Source of the DNA: Emergomyces orientalis
Taxonomy: Eukaryota; Ascomycota; Eurotiomycetes; Onygenales; Ajellomycetaceae
NCBI GenBank assembly: GCA_002110485.1
Contig: MOWL01000088.1
Coordinates: forward strand, 1,116,001 to 1,180,000
Length of the DNA: 64,000 nucleotides
Reading direction: 5' to 3'
Below are positions 1-12,532 of this stretch, in pieces (position 1 is the stretch's first letter; each line of letters opens with the position of its first letter). The position numbers and the translations under genes are program-made. The notes beneath the pieces were generated by a model. It ran no database searches, was not told the DNA's origin, and worked only from the letters and a program-made list of their open reading frames with translations.

Positions 1-3000
1 GCTATGGTACCAGCAGCAATCAATTCTACTTTTCTAGCTCCGTATCAAAACACTAGTAGCCCCAGCTAGTCGAAACTGACCCCAAGCACAGTGGGCCAGC
101 TTGGCTGAGCTGAAAAGCTGGCAAAAAAACAACGATAGGCAAGAATATGATAAACACGAAGCCAATTGTCCCATTTGGGAAATTTGTGTGGCTGGCCGTG
201 TTTGAGTTGTCTAACGAAAACTATCCTTTACGGAACGAGGCTGATGGTTTCTGTACCTTTTTTTTTTTTTTTTCTTGTGCTCTTGGGAGGATGAGGAAAA
301 TCTGAGGTATGAGGACCGCGCTGCGGTGAAAATATCATAACCGGTGTTGTTTCCCATGGTCTTGTAGGTTTCTGACCAAGCCAGAATGGGAGCTTACCTT
401 TTCCTTTCCTTTTCGTTTCCTTTCGCTACTTTTTTTATTATTATTTTTTTATTTTTGAATGAGGAAGCATTGCACTGAGATGAAAGTCCCTGCAAATGTT
501 GCAAGACTTTTCAATAGTCGATCTCAATTTGTGCTGGCCAATGACAAGGAAAAGCAGTTTATGGATGTTAACAGAAGTTGAGTGAACGCCCCCCAAAGCC
601 GCCATTATTCTAACAAAATTATGAAATTGTAAGGAAGTTATCGTCGACATGAATGAGGTGCGGACGATTTTCTGCTTGGATAAAAAGTGATGGTGGTGTC
701 ATGGATCACTTTTGTATGGAGTATTTCATGGGAGGAGAGAAAATCCAACGCTCGCTCTTTTGAATTCGAAAACGATCTGACCCATTTTAGCTTCAGAACC
801 ATTCTGGGAAAAAGGGTTTGATGTTCTGCGGGCGATAAGGTTTTGAATTAGCCAGCAATGGACGAACCAAGGTGTTCGTCCTCGGCTAGTACTGATACTC
901 AACATCCAGAAGCTAAACACAATTCTATCGATCATTATATCAGGTCGAAATCAGAAGCCAAAGGACATGTTACTCGCCGCTGAGGTGGATGTGTTGCGAT
1001 GCCACTGCCCGTCCGACTGATCCTTCTGTATGTCCGCTTCTGATATATGCTCCGTTGGTTCCCTCACCGCTCAGCTCAGACAATTCCAGAACAAACAAAA
1101 GCGAAGTATGCAAAGAAATATCAGGGACTCTTTTTTCTTCAACACGAAGAGAAGGAGAAACAAAATCACAAGGCTTTCACAGGTACCTCGCTCACTTACT
1201 AGTTCACCTGAAACGAAGATGCACATATCGAAGTCCTTTTAATATGGCCCATGTTTCCCGGCCTCGACGGGACAACCTTACCCGACCCGACTTTTGGATT
1301 TTCAAACTTTCACAAAGCCTCATTTGACACCGAAGGCCTTCTGCGTCGTTACTGGATTGTTTAAACCACCAGGTGAGGGGGAAACTGCGCGTGGGCGATT
1401 GGGGGCGTAACGCCATAAAACCTAGAATGATGGTGTAATCCAGCCTCCGTGTGCGGATTTAAGCAAAACCCGAAATATGAATAACGTATTAATAGCGAGT
1501 TGGGAGGCATGGCTAATATTCATAACCGCACTGTGGGCAGGGCAAAGCAACTACGTCTAAAATATTGCCAAAACTTTTTAGAGCATCGCCTCATGCTCTC
1601 TCTCATGAAGGCCGTGCTAGGATACTTTATACCCGTTTAGGGGTTTCACGAGAAGGGAAAACTGTGGGGCCTCTTGTCACTACGAGCTCCTCATTCCGCA
1701 CCACCCCCAAGAGGGGGAAGAGAGTATGAAAATGTTAGCCAAAATGTATCGTGGGCTCCCGGAAGGGCCAGCCGGTATTCTCATCACTCAAAATTATATG
1801 AGTATTGCTGCTTATCCAGTCATGTAGCTCGAGAATAGACGGGTGTCTTCTGTTCTTCTGCGAATTCTCCTATGATGCCGTACTCAATCGAGTTCCCATC
1901 TACAAACGGTGATATAACGTGCCTGCTCGTTGTTCGACACCGGCTCCTAGCCAGCTCTGTCCTAATGAAAAAAAATCCGTCGACGGCGGTATCTCCACGT
2001 ATCTGCAGGGGAGATGTTGGCGAGTCAGGAATCCGATCACGAAAAAAGAAAAATAACCCTCCCCCCCGGAAAAAATGAGTTTTAGCTCGGCCAATTTGGT
2101 AACATCATATTGGCATGATTGCAGGTTCCCCACAATGCTATGGTTTGACCTTGATCAAGTCGTTCTCGGGCGGACAAAAGAACTTCTTGCTCCCTTATAA
2201 GAAACAATTATCCTTTTTTTTGGGCGAAGCGATATCCTCCCATACGGGGCCGTAGTGGAGCAAGGTACAAGATGACGGAATTGGCATTGTACAGTACATG
2301 GTATAAATTAATTCTCGGAAACGTAACTTAAATTAACCTGGCTTTAACTCGCTGAGGATGTCATGCCTTTGGAACGCAGAGCAAAAAATTGGATAAAATG
2401 GATTGACATGGTTGTTACATTTGAGGGTCTGAGTATTAGAATAGTATGTCAGAGTATTCTAGGCAAACATCCACTGAACAATATCAAACAGACGACCAAA
2501 TCAGCTTATTTGGTGCCCCGCGACGGTTGGAATTTATGTTCGGTGATTGGCTAGCGAAAAGCTTAGGCCAGGCATATTGCCCGCGGGTAACCAGGAGAGT
2601 TTAAAAACTGGAGCGCACAGGTGGATTGCTGCGGTAAAATGGCTAAGGGAATCTAACAAAAAAAATATATAACTATATACAATACAACACGATTGCTCAC
2701 AGCCGCGGGGCTGAGGATGATGAAGTTCCAGAATAATGGTCCTCCCCTGAGAAAGGCTTATCACACAAATCAGCTGGTGGTCTCAGGCGACGGCATCAAT
2801 GCCTCCCAGGATAACCGCAGAGCATGGCAGACATGCAAGACAAGGAGTATCCTCCATTCTGGATATAGGTACAACCACGGCAGCGATAGCAAAGATGGCT
2901 TGAACTTCGCTACACCAAGCGGGAAAATCGGCCTGTATCAAATGCACGCCACGGCGAGGCGTCCCAAGCGCTCTAACTAATAAAGTCCGTTATCCCTGAG

Positions 3001-3103
3001 CCCTGGGCACCTAACGGGTATATATAGCGTGTGCGCAGCCATCATGATGCAGCGAGACCTAAACGCCTCCACTCAGCATTAAATTGCTGTATAATGCAAC
3101 GAA
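1..3103. other. Gene-poor spacer, no supportable gene
   Basis: Only short, mutually overlapping reading frames are present on both strands, none with a family motif or believable exon chain. A T-rich tract lies near 259-274 and another at 425-456. It includes the upstream region of the MFS permease gene. No RNA gene or repeat was recognised. Confidence 0.5.
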
Positions 3104-5357
3104 ATGCGCCCTCAAGCAGAATATGAATTGGATCAACGCTCCTCGCAGTCGTTGTCTGGCTTCGCCAAGCTAGCGGAAGTCGACGAATCACCTGTTGTTG
3201 CCACAACACAACTGGAAGAGCAATTAACATTGGAGGAAGAAAAGAAGCTCGTATGGAAGTTAGTGAAGATGCAAATACCGTTTGACTACTAGTTAAGCTG
3301 ACTGTAACAATCTCTGTCTATCCGTGTAGGATTGACCGCCTTGTGCTCCCAGTTCTGATGCTGGGATTTATGGCTTTGCAGCTTGATCGCGGGAATATGT
3401 AAGCATTGTCCCTGTTCATCGATGACTTCTCTCGAAGCCTCAAACTCTAGCGTCAAACTTCCACTCAATTCCGAACATTACTGAATATGTAAACACTTAA
3501 CAGAGGAAATGCTCTCACGGACTACTTCTTCCAGGATGTTGGCATTACTCAGAACCAATTCAACACGGGCCAACTACTCCTACCCCTCGCCATTGTATTG
3601 GTCGAGGTATGTCAACCCGATATTCTGACTCCACCATACATTACAAGTCAAATCTAGCATTCTAAATCCTAGTCATATCACAGATCCCTAGCAATATAGT
3701 TCTTTTCAGACTGGGCCCACAAATATGGATAGGCGGCCAGATTTTTGCATGGTGGGTAGGCTGTCTACCTCCTCTTCTTGTTCGCAAGCTGACCGTTTCT
3801 AGGGGCATTGTGGCCACCTTGCAAGCCTTCCAAAAGGGGGTGGCTGCTTTCCTGAGCACCAGGATACTACTTGGGTATTTCTTCTTGTATTCTGCTATCA
3901 ACACGTGGAGTATTAAAGCTGAGATTTAACAGTTTTTGTGAAGCCGGTTTTATACCTGCTAGCCTCTATACCCTTACAACGTGGTATAAACGAGAGGAAA
4001 CCAGCAAGAGATTCGCCATATTTTATATTGGAAATCTATCCGCTGCGGCGGCAAGTGGGTTAATTGCGTATGGCATGTAAGCTATCTAAAAAAGAGCCAT
4101 TTGCGCTATTCCATTTCATTTTAGAAACGCGCGCACTTGCTAACGTCGCAGACTACAAATGAGAGGGATTCGCGGGCTGGCAGGATGGCAATGGCTCTTT
4201 ATCGTAGGTTGTTGATTTTATAATTTTTGATTACATATGGATTAATTTATTATTAGATAGAGGGCCTCTTCACCATCCTCGTCGGTTTTGTGTTCATCGC
4301 CTTTTTCCCGAAGGGGCCAGAAAATCCTACTTCCCTTGCTGGATTTCAGTATTTCACTGAAAGGGAAACCGCATTTTTATCCAAAAGAGTCATAGCGGAT
4401 GATCCAAAGAAAGCGAGGCGAGGGAACTCCATATCCTTTGAACTGCTAAAAGGAGCGGTAGGTAACCATAATACCTAACGACTGGCGGCACAAATGTGTG
4501 GGAAACTGACAGCTGATATTTAGTTAACGAACTGGAAGGTGTACTTACATCTGCTATTGACAATCGCCGGACTGGCACCTATCAATGTATTTGGTGCCTA
4601 TGCCCCGACTTTGGTAGCATCCTTTGGTTTCGAAAGACTCGTGTCAAATGCCTTGGTAACAATCGGGTTATGGGCCCAGTTGGTATTGATAGTTATCTGG
4701 GGATATGTTGGGTAGGGGAGCTTATCTACTTTATATTTTTGATAAATCAGTTCGACTTGTTTAATACTTACCTGACAATTATGAAGGGACAAAACAGGTA
4801 GACGTGGATATGTCGTCCTTGCAGGCTCAATGTGCAGTTGGGGATTTGTTGTCAGTGAACTCCCACCAAAAATAAACTGAAGACATTTGGCGCAGAACAC
4901 CTAACATTCCTCCAGCTCGGGTGCAGAGTTCTCGTGCATTCCCCAGATGGTAATCTGCGATTCGCCCTTCTCACTCTCGCCATTGCCTTCTGCGCCGTAT
5001 GGCGTAAGTACTTTTTAAAGTCCCCGTATCATTAGTTGGGTTGCAGCAGAGCTGATTGATACCTGGTGAACCCGAACAGATCCCGTTAATGCTTCTTGGC
5101 TGGCCATGAATTGTCGCTCAGCAGAAGAAAGATCCATTATAATGGCAATGTTCACGATGGCAACGAATTTAGCTGGCATTGTTAGTAGCCATGTTTTTCA
5201 GGAAAGCGACAGACCGCTATACGTGGTTGGGTGGAATGTGAATATTTGCCTGATATCGGCACATGTTGCCTTTGTTATTGGGACAATTCTACAGTACATG
5301 ATACTGAATCGTAAGCATAAAAGTACAGGTCGGGTAGGAGAATTGTATACTTATTAA
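3104..5357 (+). CDS. MFS permease, Dal5/Tna1-like anion:cation symporter family
   Basis: This is a plasma-membrane major facilitator of the allantoate/nicotinate/vitamin type, judged by family resemblance; the substrate cannot be read from sequence. Twelve exons join in frame: 3104-3258, 3330-3398, 3504-3606, 3684-3751, 3803-3874, 3933-4076, 4152-4203, 4257-4457, 4524-4711, 4787-4850, 4916-5003, 5080-5357, giving 493 residues. Diagnostic stretches are the cytosolic lead-in EEKKLVWKIDRLVLP, the first helix ending QLDRGNIGNA, the family's helix 2-3 segment VEIPSNIVLFRLGP, the loop GLAGWQWLFIIEGLF, the DKTGRRG loop between helices and the late WHPVNASWLAMN segment. The start is the first ATG in frame; an ATG at 3093 runs quickly into a stop. 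The intron density is high for this family, and some minor junctions (the acceptors at 4256 and 4786) were chosen because they restore the conserved frame. Confidence 0.85.
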
Positions 5358-6147
5358 TGAAGCATAGCACACCTTTAGTCTAATTTTTATATGTTCAATG
5401 GCTGGTTTACATTGTTCACTATTTTAATTGAATTCGCTACATCAATCAACGAATGAGAGTTCCGTAAAATCACTAGGAATGAACGGCTTTCATGAGCTTT
5501 TGTGGCTGTCTACCCAAATTTCACCAAAATGACAGTGGTATGTAATCCCAATGCCCCCTTCATGGCTGTAAAACCGTTTCGCGACTGAGGGGGGCAATAA
5601 GTGCCTTGTTAATCCTGAGGTGTCCGCCATTCGCCGCAGAAGCAGAATGGTTTATAGAGGGACCTGAGAGAAACGATGGATCTAAGCAAGAACTCAGAGA
5701 AAATGCAAGACTTGCTGTAGCCATGGGATGAGTATGTCGAAGAGTTAATCCAATATGGGTACCTGTGTTAACATCGCGAATTTGGTAATGCAATGCTAAC
5801 GAATGCACTAAGTACTTGTTTTTTCAATTTTTTTTCCAGAATTGTATGGTATCGACTAAAAACTTCAACATGAGTACGCTGCAAAGATGCCAAAAGCAAA
5901 ACAAAAAAACTGAAAGGTAGCACAGCAGCAATTAAGCCTTCGTTATCAGCTCCCCTTTTCGCCACTCTCCCCCCGATACCAAGGGTAATGGGTGCGTGTT
6001 ACCCCTGATCGGTAGTTTTCCAGCTTCCCAATTTCACATGCTGAGGAAACAAGCAAGCAAACACAAAGCATTCATAACATCTCGTATCGGTCACTTTCCA
6101 TTCCGTAATCAATCAACTACCACTAACGTTGAAGGGGCACGCAAGAT
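5358..6147. other. Intergenic spacer between convergent genes
   Basis: This lies between the 3' ends of the MFS permease gene and STI1. Both genes end here, so it should hold two 3' UTRs. No conserved reading frame or repeat was seen. Confidence 0.5.
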
Positions 6148-8184
6148 CTATCTTCCAACACGGATAACACCTGCGGCCACCAGCTTCTGAATCTTCATCC
6201 GGACACCCGGGTTCTTCATGTGCTCCTGCAGCGCAGCCGGGTCGCCCTTGGCTTGTTGGAGTATACTTTGCATAACTGGATCTTGGAGAATGGACATAAT
6301 CTATATAGATAGAGGTATGGTTAGAGCCTTTCAATCTTTGAAATCTTTTAAGAGTATTGCGCCAAACCATGGAAATGGCGGGAATGGAAGGGGGAAAAAA
6401 AAATCGTACTTCAGGATCACGCTGAATTCTCTCCGCAGTTTGCTCTTCAGTTTCACCAGCACGAGCGCTGAACTGAGCCTCCAACGCCTTTTGCTGCTGT
6501 TGGTCGATCTCACGGGCATGGGCGCCGGTTTTGTCGTGTTCGGCAGCTTCAGCACACACGTCCATGCATTTGTTATATTCTTTCATGGCAAAAAGAGCCT
6601 GTGCTTTTCTCAAATATGCACGAATAAAGTTCGGATCTCTCTTAAGGGCTTCGTCACAATCTTGAACAGCCCCCGGAAAGGCCATGAGCTTGATCAAGGC
6701 TGCAGCACGGTTACTATATCCCCGTGGGTCGTCAGGCGCCCGTTTCGTCATCTCGGTGTAAGCGTCAACAGCAGCCGGCCAGTCCGCATCCTTAAATTTT
6801 TGGTTACCAAGCTCTCTTGCCTTTTCAGCTTCTTCAGAGTTGACGTAGGATTCTTTCTCAGCCTTAATTTTAGCTTTTTCTGCGTTTCGAAGCTTGGTTA
6901 ATATATCTGGGGTACGATGTTCCGTCAAAGATTTCTGGTAATTGACGATGGCGTTTGTCAGATCTCCCAGCTTCTCGTAAGATGTACCAATTCTTCCAAA
7001 CGCCCTATTCCAACTCTGTTAGTCGAGTTCATTCCAGATGTATGGAATAATGGTGCAGATTTCAGCTTACTTCGCGATGACCTTAAAATCAGCCAACATT
7101 TCCCGTCCCTCAGTAATTGCCTTCTCACAAACTTCAATCGCTCCTTGATAGTCACCCTTCTCGAATTTGGCAGCACCAAGATTAGTAAGATATGTGATGT
7201 CCTTATTCAGCTCCCACGCCTTGCTATAATGCTCAATCGCAGCGTCAAATTGCCGTTTCTTGTAGTTTTCTGTACCAAGCTGCTTTTCTTTATCACCGGC
7301 TTCCTTAGCCTTCCGCTTCGTAATCGCTTCTTCGTCTTCGGGCTCGGGCTCAGGTTCTGGCTCAGGTGCTTTCTTGGGTTGGGGTGCATCGGGCATTTTA
7401 ACATCTTCCTCAGTCTCCCTACTGGCACCACCAGCCTCTGGGGGAGGAGCAAACGACATGTCGATACCAAGCAATACACTCATTACTTGGAGGAATCTTG
7501 GGTCTCGCATCTCCTCTCCAATATTATTTGGATTTTGCTTCAGTCGTTGAAGTTTTGCCATGAATTCCGGATCGGCCAAGAGGGCGGAGGTTTTGGGATT
7601 CGAGGCAAGTTTGGTGATAAGTTGTGGATCATTAAACATGCTTCCAAGGCCACCGGAGGGGTCTCCGCCTAGGCCATCCGCCCTTGCTTCTGCATCGATT
7701 GCACGTTTGACAGCTTCGAGTCCAGCTTTGGCTTGCGCATTGGAGGGATCCAATTTGAGGGCCTCCTCATATGCATCATTTGCACCAACTGGGCCCCGGT
7801 TAGCCACTACGAGTCCACTAAATAACTCGAATAATCGGAACAGATTCCGTGAACATACTCAGGTCGCCCAGTCCATGCATTGCAGCTCCCTTCCGACCCC
7901 AGCCCTTCACCCAGTCTGCTTTGAGCTCGGTTGTTTTATTCGCGTCTTCAAGGGCCTTCTCGAAGTTCTTGAGGGAGGCATAAGCTCCAGAACGGTTGGA
8001 ATATAGAACATGGTTCCCCGGTTCAATTGCGATAGCTTGGGAGAATTTCTCACTATCTCAAGTTCGATTAGCAGAGTGCATCATAACACCGGCTCCTAGC
8101 CAAACAAGTAAATTCTTACACAGCCAAATCGAAGTCCTTCGCCGCAAAGGCTTTGTTGCCTTCCGCCTTCAGAGCATCAGCCAT
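6148..8184 (-). CDS. sti1: Sti1/HOP-type Hsp70-Hsp90 co-chaperone
   Basis: The protein is a cytosolic adaptor linking Hsp70 to Hsp90 for client transfer. Five exons on the minus strand join in frame: 8120-8184, 7859-8052, 7071-7788, 6410-7004, 6148-6300, giving 574 residues, the usual length for Sti1. Order from the N-terminus: TPR1 beginning MADALKAEGNKAFAAKDF; a first DP domain with repeated DP motifs (FNDPQLITKL, LADPEFMAKL, MRDPRFLQVM); a charged linker with a Glu-Pro tract (EPEPEPEPE); TPR2A; TPR2B with SNRAAALIKL; and the C-terminal DP2 domain (LQDPVMQSIL to the end). The start fits the family N-terminus. It is head-to-head with RPC34, and the shared promoter contains a heat-shock element, in keeping with known stress induction of STI1 in fungi. 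Confidence 0.95.
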
Positions 8185-8344
8185 TATTATATTAGAGCTA
8201 AGCAGTATAGTAACTGAGAGATATTAACCCGAGATGCTATAAGACAATAAGCTGAAGAAATGTTGGTTGGCTGCTGGGAGAAATAGTAAATGTCCAAGAA
8301 AGAGGGGGAATGCTGGGGATTTTGTTAGTTCTGCCTCATCCAAA

Positions 8345-8363
8345 GAAAGCTTCTGGAAATTTC
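8345..8363 (-). promoter_or_regulatory. Heat-shock element upstream of sti1
   Basis: Three perfect alternating pentamer cores, TTCtgGAAatTTC, occupy 8351-8363. A fourth GAA core at 8345-8347 is spaced 3 nt instead of 2. This matches the inverted nGAAn array bound by heat-shock factor. It lies about 165 bp upstream of the sti1 ATG and about 430 bp upstream of RPC34. Binding is inferred. Confidence 0.7.
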
Positions 8364-8789
8364 GAGCTCAGTCGTTACGGCCTACAGACAGCGTAATCTA
8401 GCTCACAAGCTAGTGACTTTGAGAATCACATAACTTTGTAGGAGAAGAGAAGTATTCTACTGTATGTTACAGTATTAAATACCGTAATTTCCTTACCGTA
8501 GCTTGGAGCTTGAATTCCACAATGACCACCAGATTAGGAAACGTGACTCCCCCACATCAAAAAAAAAAAAGGTCGCAGCCAACATCTCACATAGCCAAAG
8601 ACAGCACACTCCCTTACCAAAGAAAATATCTTTTGGTCTTGTATTCTACAGCCATAGTCGTACGGACACTCTCAAGCTGCCTCAGTCGAATGGAGGATCA
8701 CTGCCTGACTATGACTCTGTCAGAACGGCCACGGTGATCTCTAGTGTCCTCCGCCCGAATTTGGAGATCCGCCATCCCGTTTGCAAAAC

Positions 8790-9938
8790 ATGCCTACCTC
8801 CGCAGGTGGTTCCTCGAAAGGGATTGGGATGGCAGAGCATAAGGAGCTGGCCGCAGCTCTCTATGCGCGATGCCTTTCCAATTTCCCCCCTGATCACCTG
8901 TTCTACCAGCAAGATCTGCTCAGCCTGGGCGTTATCCCCAATAACGACCTTGCCCTGTTAATGAAATGCGCCCAGTCACTTGTGGATCAGAGCTTGATGC
9001 GTATGCTCTATGGCAGCGACGACCGCCTTGCTTGGAAAATCATTGCGCAATCAGATGCTGAAAAGTAAGTGTGTGACGATAGGCTTTGCTAGGCAACGAA
9101 AACATAAACTAATTTATAAAAAAGACTCCAAAACCTCAATGCCGAAGAACGTCTTATATACAGCGTGGTCGAATCAACGGGCCGCAGCGGCGTTTGGACA
9201 CGGACAATCAAATCGCGGACAAATCTTCATCAGACAATCGTGAACCGCTGTCTGAAGTCGCTCGAGACAAAAAACTACATTAAATCCGTTCGCAATGTCA
9301 AATATCCGCAAAGGAAAATGTACATGCTGTCTGGCCTGCAACCGAGCGAAGACGTTACAGGCGGCGCATGGTTCACAGATGGAGTTCTAGATGCTGATTT
9401 CATCCGCGGGTTGGGAGGCTGGATTGAACATTGGGTGAGCGCGAGGAGCTGGTATGACCCCACAGCAGCGGAAAGAAAGGCCAAGAGGCAAAAGATTCGT
9501 CCAGATAGTGCCAAGGGGGAACCACAATATCTACCATATCTCCCATCCTACAACGGATACCCAACCGTCACTGATATCACCATCGCCATCAACAACTCCG
9601 GCCTAACCCCCGTCACAATGGGCGAATCTAGCATTGCCCAACTACTCGAGATGCTCTGCTTTGACGGAAAATTGATCTCACTCCGTGACGGAGCCGCCTA
9701 TAAAAGTGTAAAAAAACCACACCAGATATCCCTGCAGCGTGACCTGGGGCTACAAACCGGCGACCAAACAGACCAAGATAAAACAGACCAGAATAGCCTT
9801 ACACTTGGCGGAAACGGCATGACGGAAGCCCCCTGCGGACGATGTCCTGTATTCGCGCTGTGCCAGGAAGGTGGACCGGTCAATGCAGAGAATTGTGAAT
9901 ACTTCGACGAGTGGCTAAAAAAATCTTTAGCGTTCTGA
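8790..9938 (+). CDS. rpc34: RNA polymerase III subunit Rpc34 (RPC6/RPC39 family)
   Basis: This nuclear subunit of the Rpc82-Rpc34-Rpc31 subcomplex contacts TFIIIB and helps open promoters. Two exons, 8790-9064 and 9125-9938, give 362 residues. The N-terminus (ALYARCLSNFPPDHLF) starts tandem winged-helix domains; the next exon carries NLNAEERLIYSVVESTGRSG and TRTIKSRTNLHQT, the conserved second winged helix. The C-terminus has the cysteine set C329, C332, C338, C349 (CGRCPVFALC, then C before EYFDEW), matching the iron-sulfur-type cluster known in human RPC39. The start is the ATG at 8790; the reading frame is open further upstream but has no earlier ATG nearby. The tail insertion rich in Asp/Gln/Thr (around residues 305-325) looks species-specific. 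Confidence 0.93.
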
Positions 9939-10497
9939 ACACAGAAGACCAACCCGCGATAAAATCTCGTTTTTGTCTTTCTCCTCCCGACTTTCAATCA
10001 CAACCTTAAGTCTCCGAATTATCTCACAATGTTCCTCTCTTCCCAACCATCTAAAGCAAGACATACTCTGAGAGATATCGCACCAAGAATTACCGCTTAT
10101 ACGATCACATACCCTCATGATGGTTATTGCCATCATTGAGAGAACAAGTGCAGGACAACCCACCACAAGAAAATGATTTTCGATATACCATATATTACGT
10201 AGCATAGCATAGCGACGGTGTTTGAAGGGTACTTAAGTTCTGCTCTTATTCATTTTCCTGTCAGAAAAATACAAAAGGGATATCACGGATTTTTCATGTT
10301 ATCATTTCAACATTTGTGTCTATGACACACTGCACAATTGAGAGACATGACAATCAAAACTTTACCAAGTCACGAAAGAGAAAAAGGTCTCCATTCTCCA
10401 TTCTCCTATTGATATAACCAGTAACCTAACCCATAATCCATAACCCATCCATAACCCATCCCATAATAATACACAGAGCAAACCCTCTTAGATTACT
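9939..10497. other. Spacer between convergent RPC34 and ING genes
   Basis: This is a 3' UTR region for both flanking genes. Near 10425-10470 there is an imperfect run of CCATAACCCAT-like units. Nothing else was recognised. Confidence 0.5.
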
Positions 10498-11900
10498 CTA
10501 CTTCCCCAAATTCTTCCTGCATTCCTCACAATACCAAGTTCCCAACGGCTCCCTCGTCAACCCCACACACTTCCAATGAAACCACTCATACGGACAGTCA
10601 TCATTATCACAAGCCACCATATCCCCATGACTAACACTACGACACGTACAATAAGTCTTCGTATCCTCCCCACCCTCATCTTCCTCCTCTTCATCTCCTT
10701 CCTCCTCCGACTCCCCGCCAGCCACCTTGACCCCGCCTGCATTCCGTCTCGACGGTGGCGGATTATTCTCCGACTCTGAAACCTCAGCGCTGCTAAGGAC
10801 AGACTCATCCTCTTCCTCTTCCACCAAGCCAGTAGCAGAAGAGGGAGATTTCTTCCTCGATGAAGCGGCACCAGCAGCAACATTTCCCGGGAGGGTTTTC
10901 AAACGGCCATTCCCGCTCGAAGAACGCTTGGTGGGTTTTCCGGCCGCGGCAGTCTTCCGTCGCGCCTGTTGTTGGTGTGGGGCGACTTTCTTTGGTGGTG
11001 GCTTTTTCACGGCTGTAGTGGCACGCGGTCCTGCGCTCCCTGCTCGCGAGGCTCCTGGGGTACCAGGTTTCGGTGTACCGGGCCCAAGGGAGGATTGGCG
11101 AAGGTTTGAGGAGGCGGCCGGGAGTGTCCCTAGCGATGCATTTAGGCGTCTACGTTTATTATCCGCAGCGCCTGCGGAGGACTCTCGATGGCGGTGTTGG
11201 AGATGTAAAGCAGCAGAGGCAGGGGTGGCTGGTGCGGAGTTTCGTGCGGCGGTCTGCGGCGCTGCAAGGGTTGAGGCGCTAGATGACGAACGCCCGGCGG
11301 CGGTGTTTAGTCTTTGGGATAGGTTATATTGTAGAGTTGAGTTCCCGGACGTTGGGTTTAGGGGTGAGGTGTATGATGATTCTGTGGGCGTGGATTCCGG
11401 GAATAATGGTTTTGGAGGTTCGCGGTATTGGTCTTTATTTCGGAAGAGAGAAGGGATGGGTGGATCTTTCGAAAGGACTCCGTCGTTTTGCAGCTCTCTG
11501 ATCTTAACGTCTAGCCTCTTGATTTGTCGATCGAGTAACACGCATGCCTTCTCGCTTAGTAGGATCTTTTCATCCTGCAGCACCTGGCTCCGATCTAAGT
11601 TCTGTAATATCGTTCGGCTGTAGCTGTCTTCTTTGGGGTTCGGGGCATGGCTGCCATTCTGTTTGATGAATTTTTGTAGACTCGTGTCGCGCGAATTTAT
11701 CGTAGCGCGACATTCTTGCATTATTTTATCCTTAGCTTGGATCTCTTCCATCAAATGGTTGATCTCGGCCGGCAGGTTCGCGGCTGTATAAGGTTACCAG
11801 TTAGTTAGGATCAAGCTGGAAACTAATTTCTTCGTGGAGAACGCCTACCATCATGAACGAACTGCTCCAGCACGGTCGAGCAGTCTTCTGTATGAGCCAT
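10498..11900 (-). CDS. ING-family PHD-finger protein (Yng2-like)
   Basis: This is a nuclear chromatin reader; ING proteins tether acetyltransferase (NuA4) or deacetylase complexes to H3K4me3. Two exons, 11849-11900 and 10498-11783, give 445 residues. The N-terminal ING domain begins MAHTEDCSTVLEQFVHDAAN, includes ANLPAEINHLMEEIQAKD, and is helical up to about residue 120. A long disordered middle follows, rich in Ser, Ala, Pro, Arg and Lys, with an acidic block (SEEEGDEEEEDEGGED) just before the PHD. The PHD finger carries C396, C398, C409, C414, H420, C423, C436, C439 and the aromatic WFHWKCVGL typical of H3K4me3-binding PHDs. Yng2 is favoured over Pho23 or Yng1 by the N-terminus, but the sub-family call is tentative. 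It shares a 632-bp promoter with the Hos2-type deacetylase. Confidence 0.9.
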
Positions 11901-12532
11901 ATTCACTAAGCCAGGCTACCCATTTATCGATATAGTTAGATTTTCGGATACGCGCGACCAAAAATATCTCCAGGAGATTCAGATGTCGAGAAACGTGAGC
12001 CGCGTTGGGTATAAAGCTTATTCCCAGCGGTATCTTAATGTCACTATAGACCTAGGAACTGTTTACTTTGCGTTGGCAACGGGATGTTGAGGATTTATGT
12101 GTAGCGATGGAGTTGAGGCGTAATGAAGAGTTGGAGATGTAAAGATGATGACGATGCGCAAGAAGAATCTGGAGAAATCGAGAAATTTACGAAAGAGGAC
12201 TAGTCCCATCACGTGCATGCACGGACCATCTCGATTGATAATTTTCCTCAATGAGGCTGATGCACTAGCTATATTAGGCATAGCGTCCTGTGGCGCTTCG
12301 TCTGGATCTTCTTCTGGTGATTGGAGCTCGATTCAATGTCAACTCCAGTATTTTAACGACAACGAACAATTCGGAAAATGCGCATATTATCAACATCCCT
12401 GACATCAGATATAAACGGTAGAGACACCCTGCTCGTTGCAATCGGCAAGAACTTACGGGTTCGATCATGATAAGATCGTGAATACTCAACCCCCATTTTT
12501 CATTTTCGAATCTTATCCCGATATTTATTCCT
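11901..12532. promoter_or_regulatory. Divergent promoter region shared by ING and Hos2-type genes
   Basis: These 632 bp separate two start codons pointing away from each other. Short frames inside have no family resemblance. No specific binding site was identified with confidence. Confidence 0.5.

Noticed and set aside
2693..2980. 95-codon open frame in the first spacer
   Set aside because: No recognisable motif; hydrophobic fragments also appear on the opposite strand by chance, and no exon chain could be built.
10727..11623. 298-codon open frame on the plus strand opposite the ING gene
   Set aside because: It lies wholly antisense to the ING coding exon, has no family resemblance, and reflects the GC- and Ser/Arg/Ala-biased codons of the real gene.
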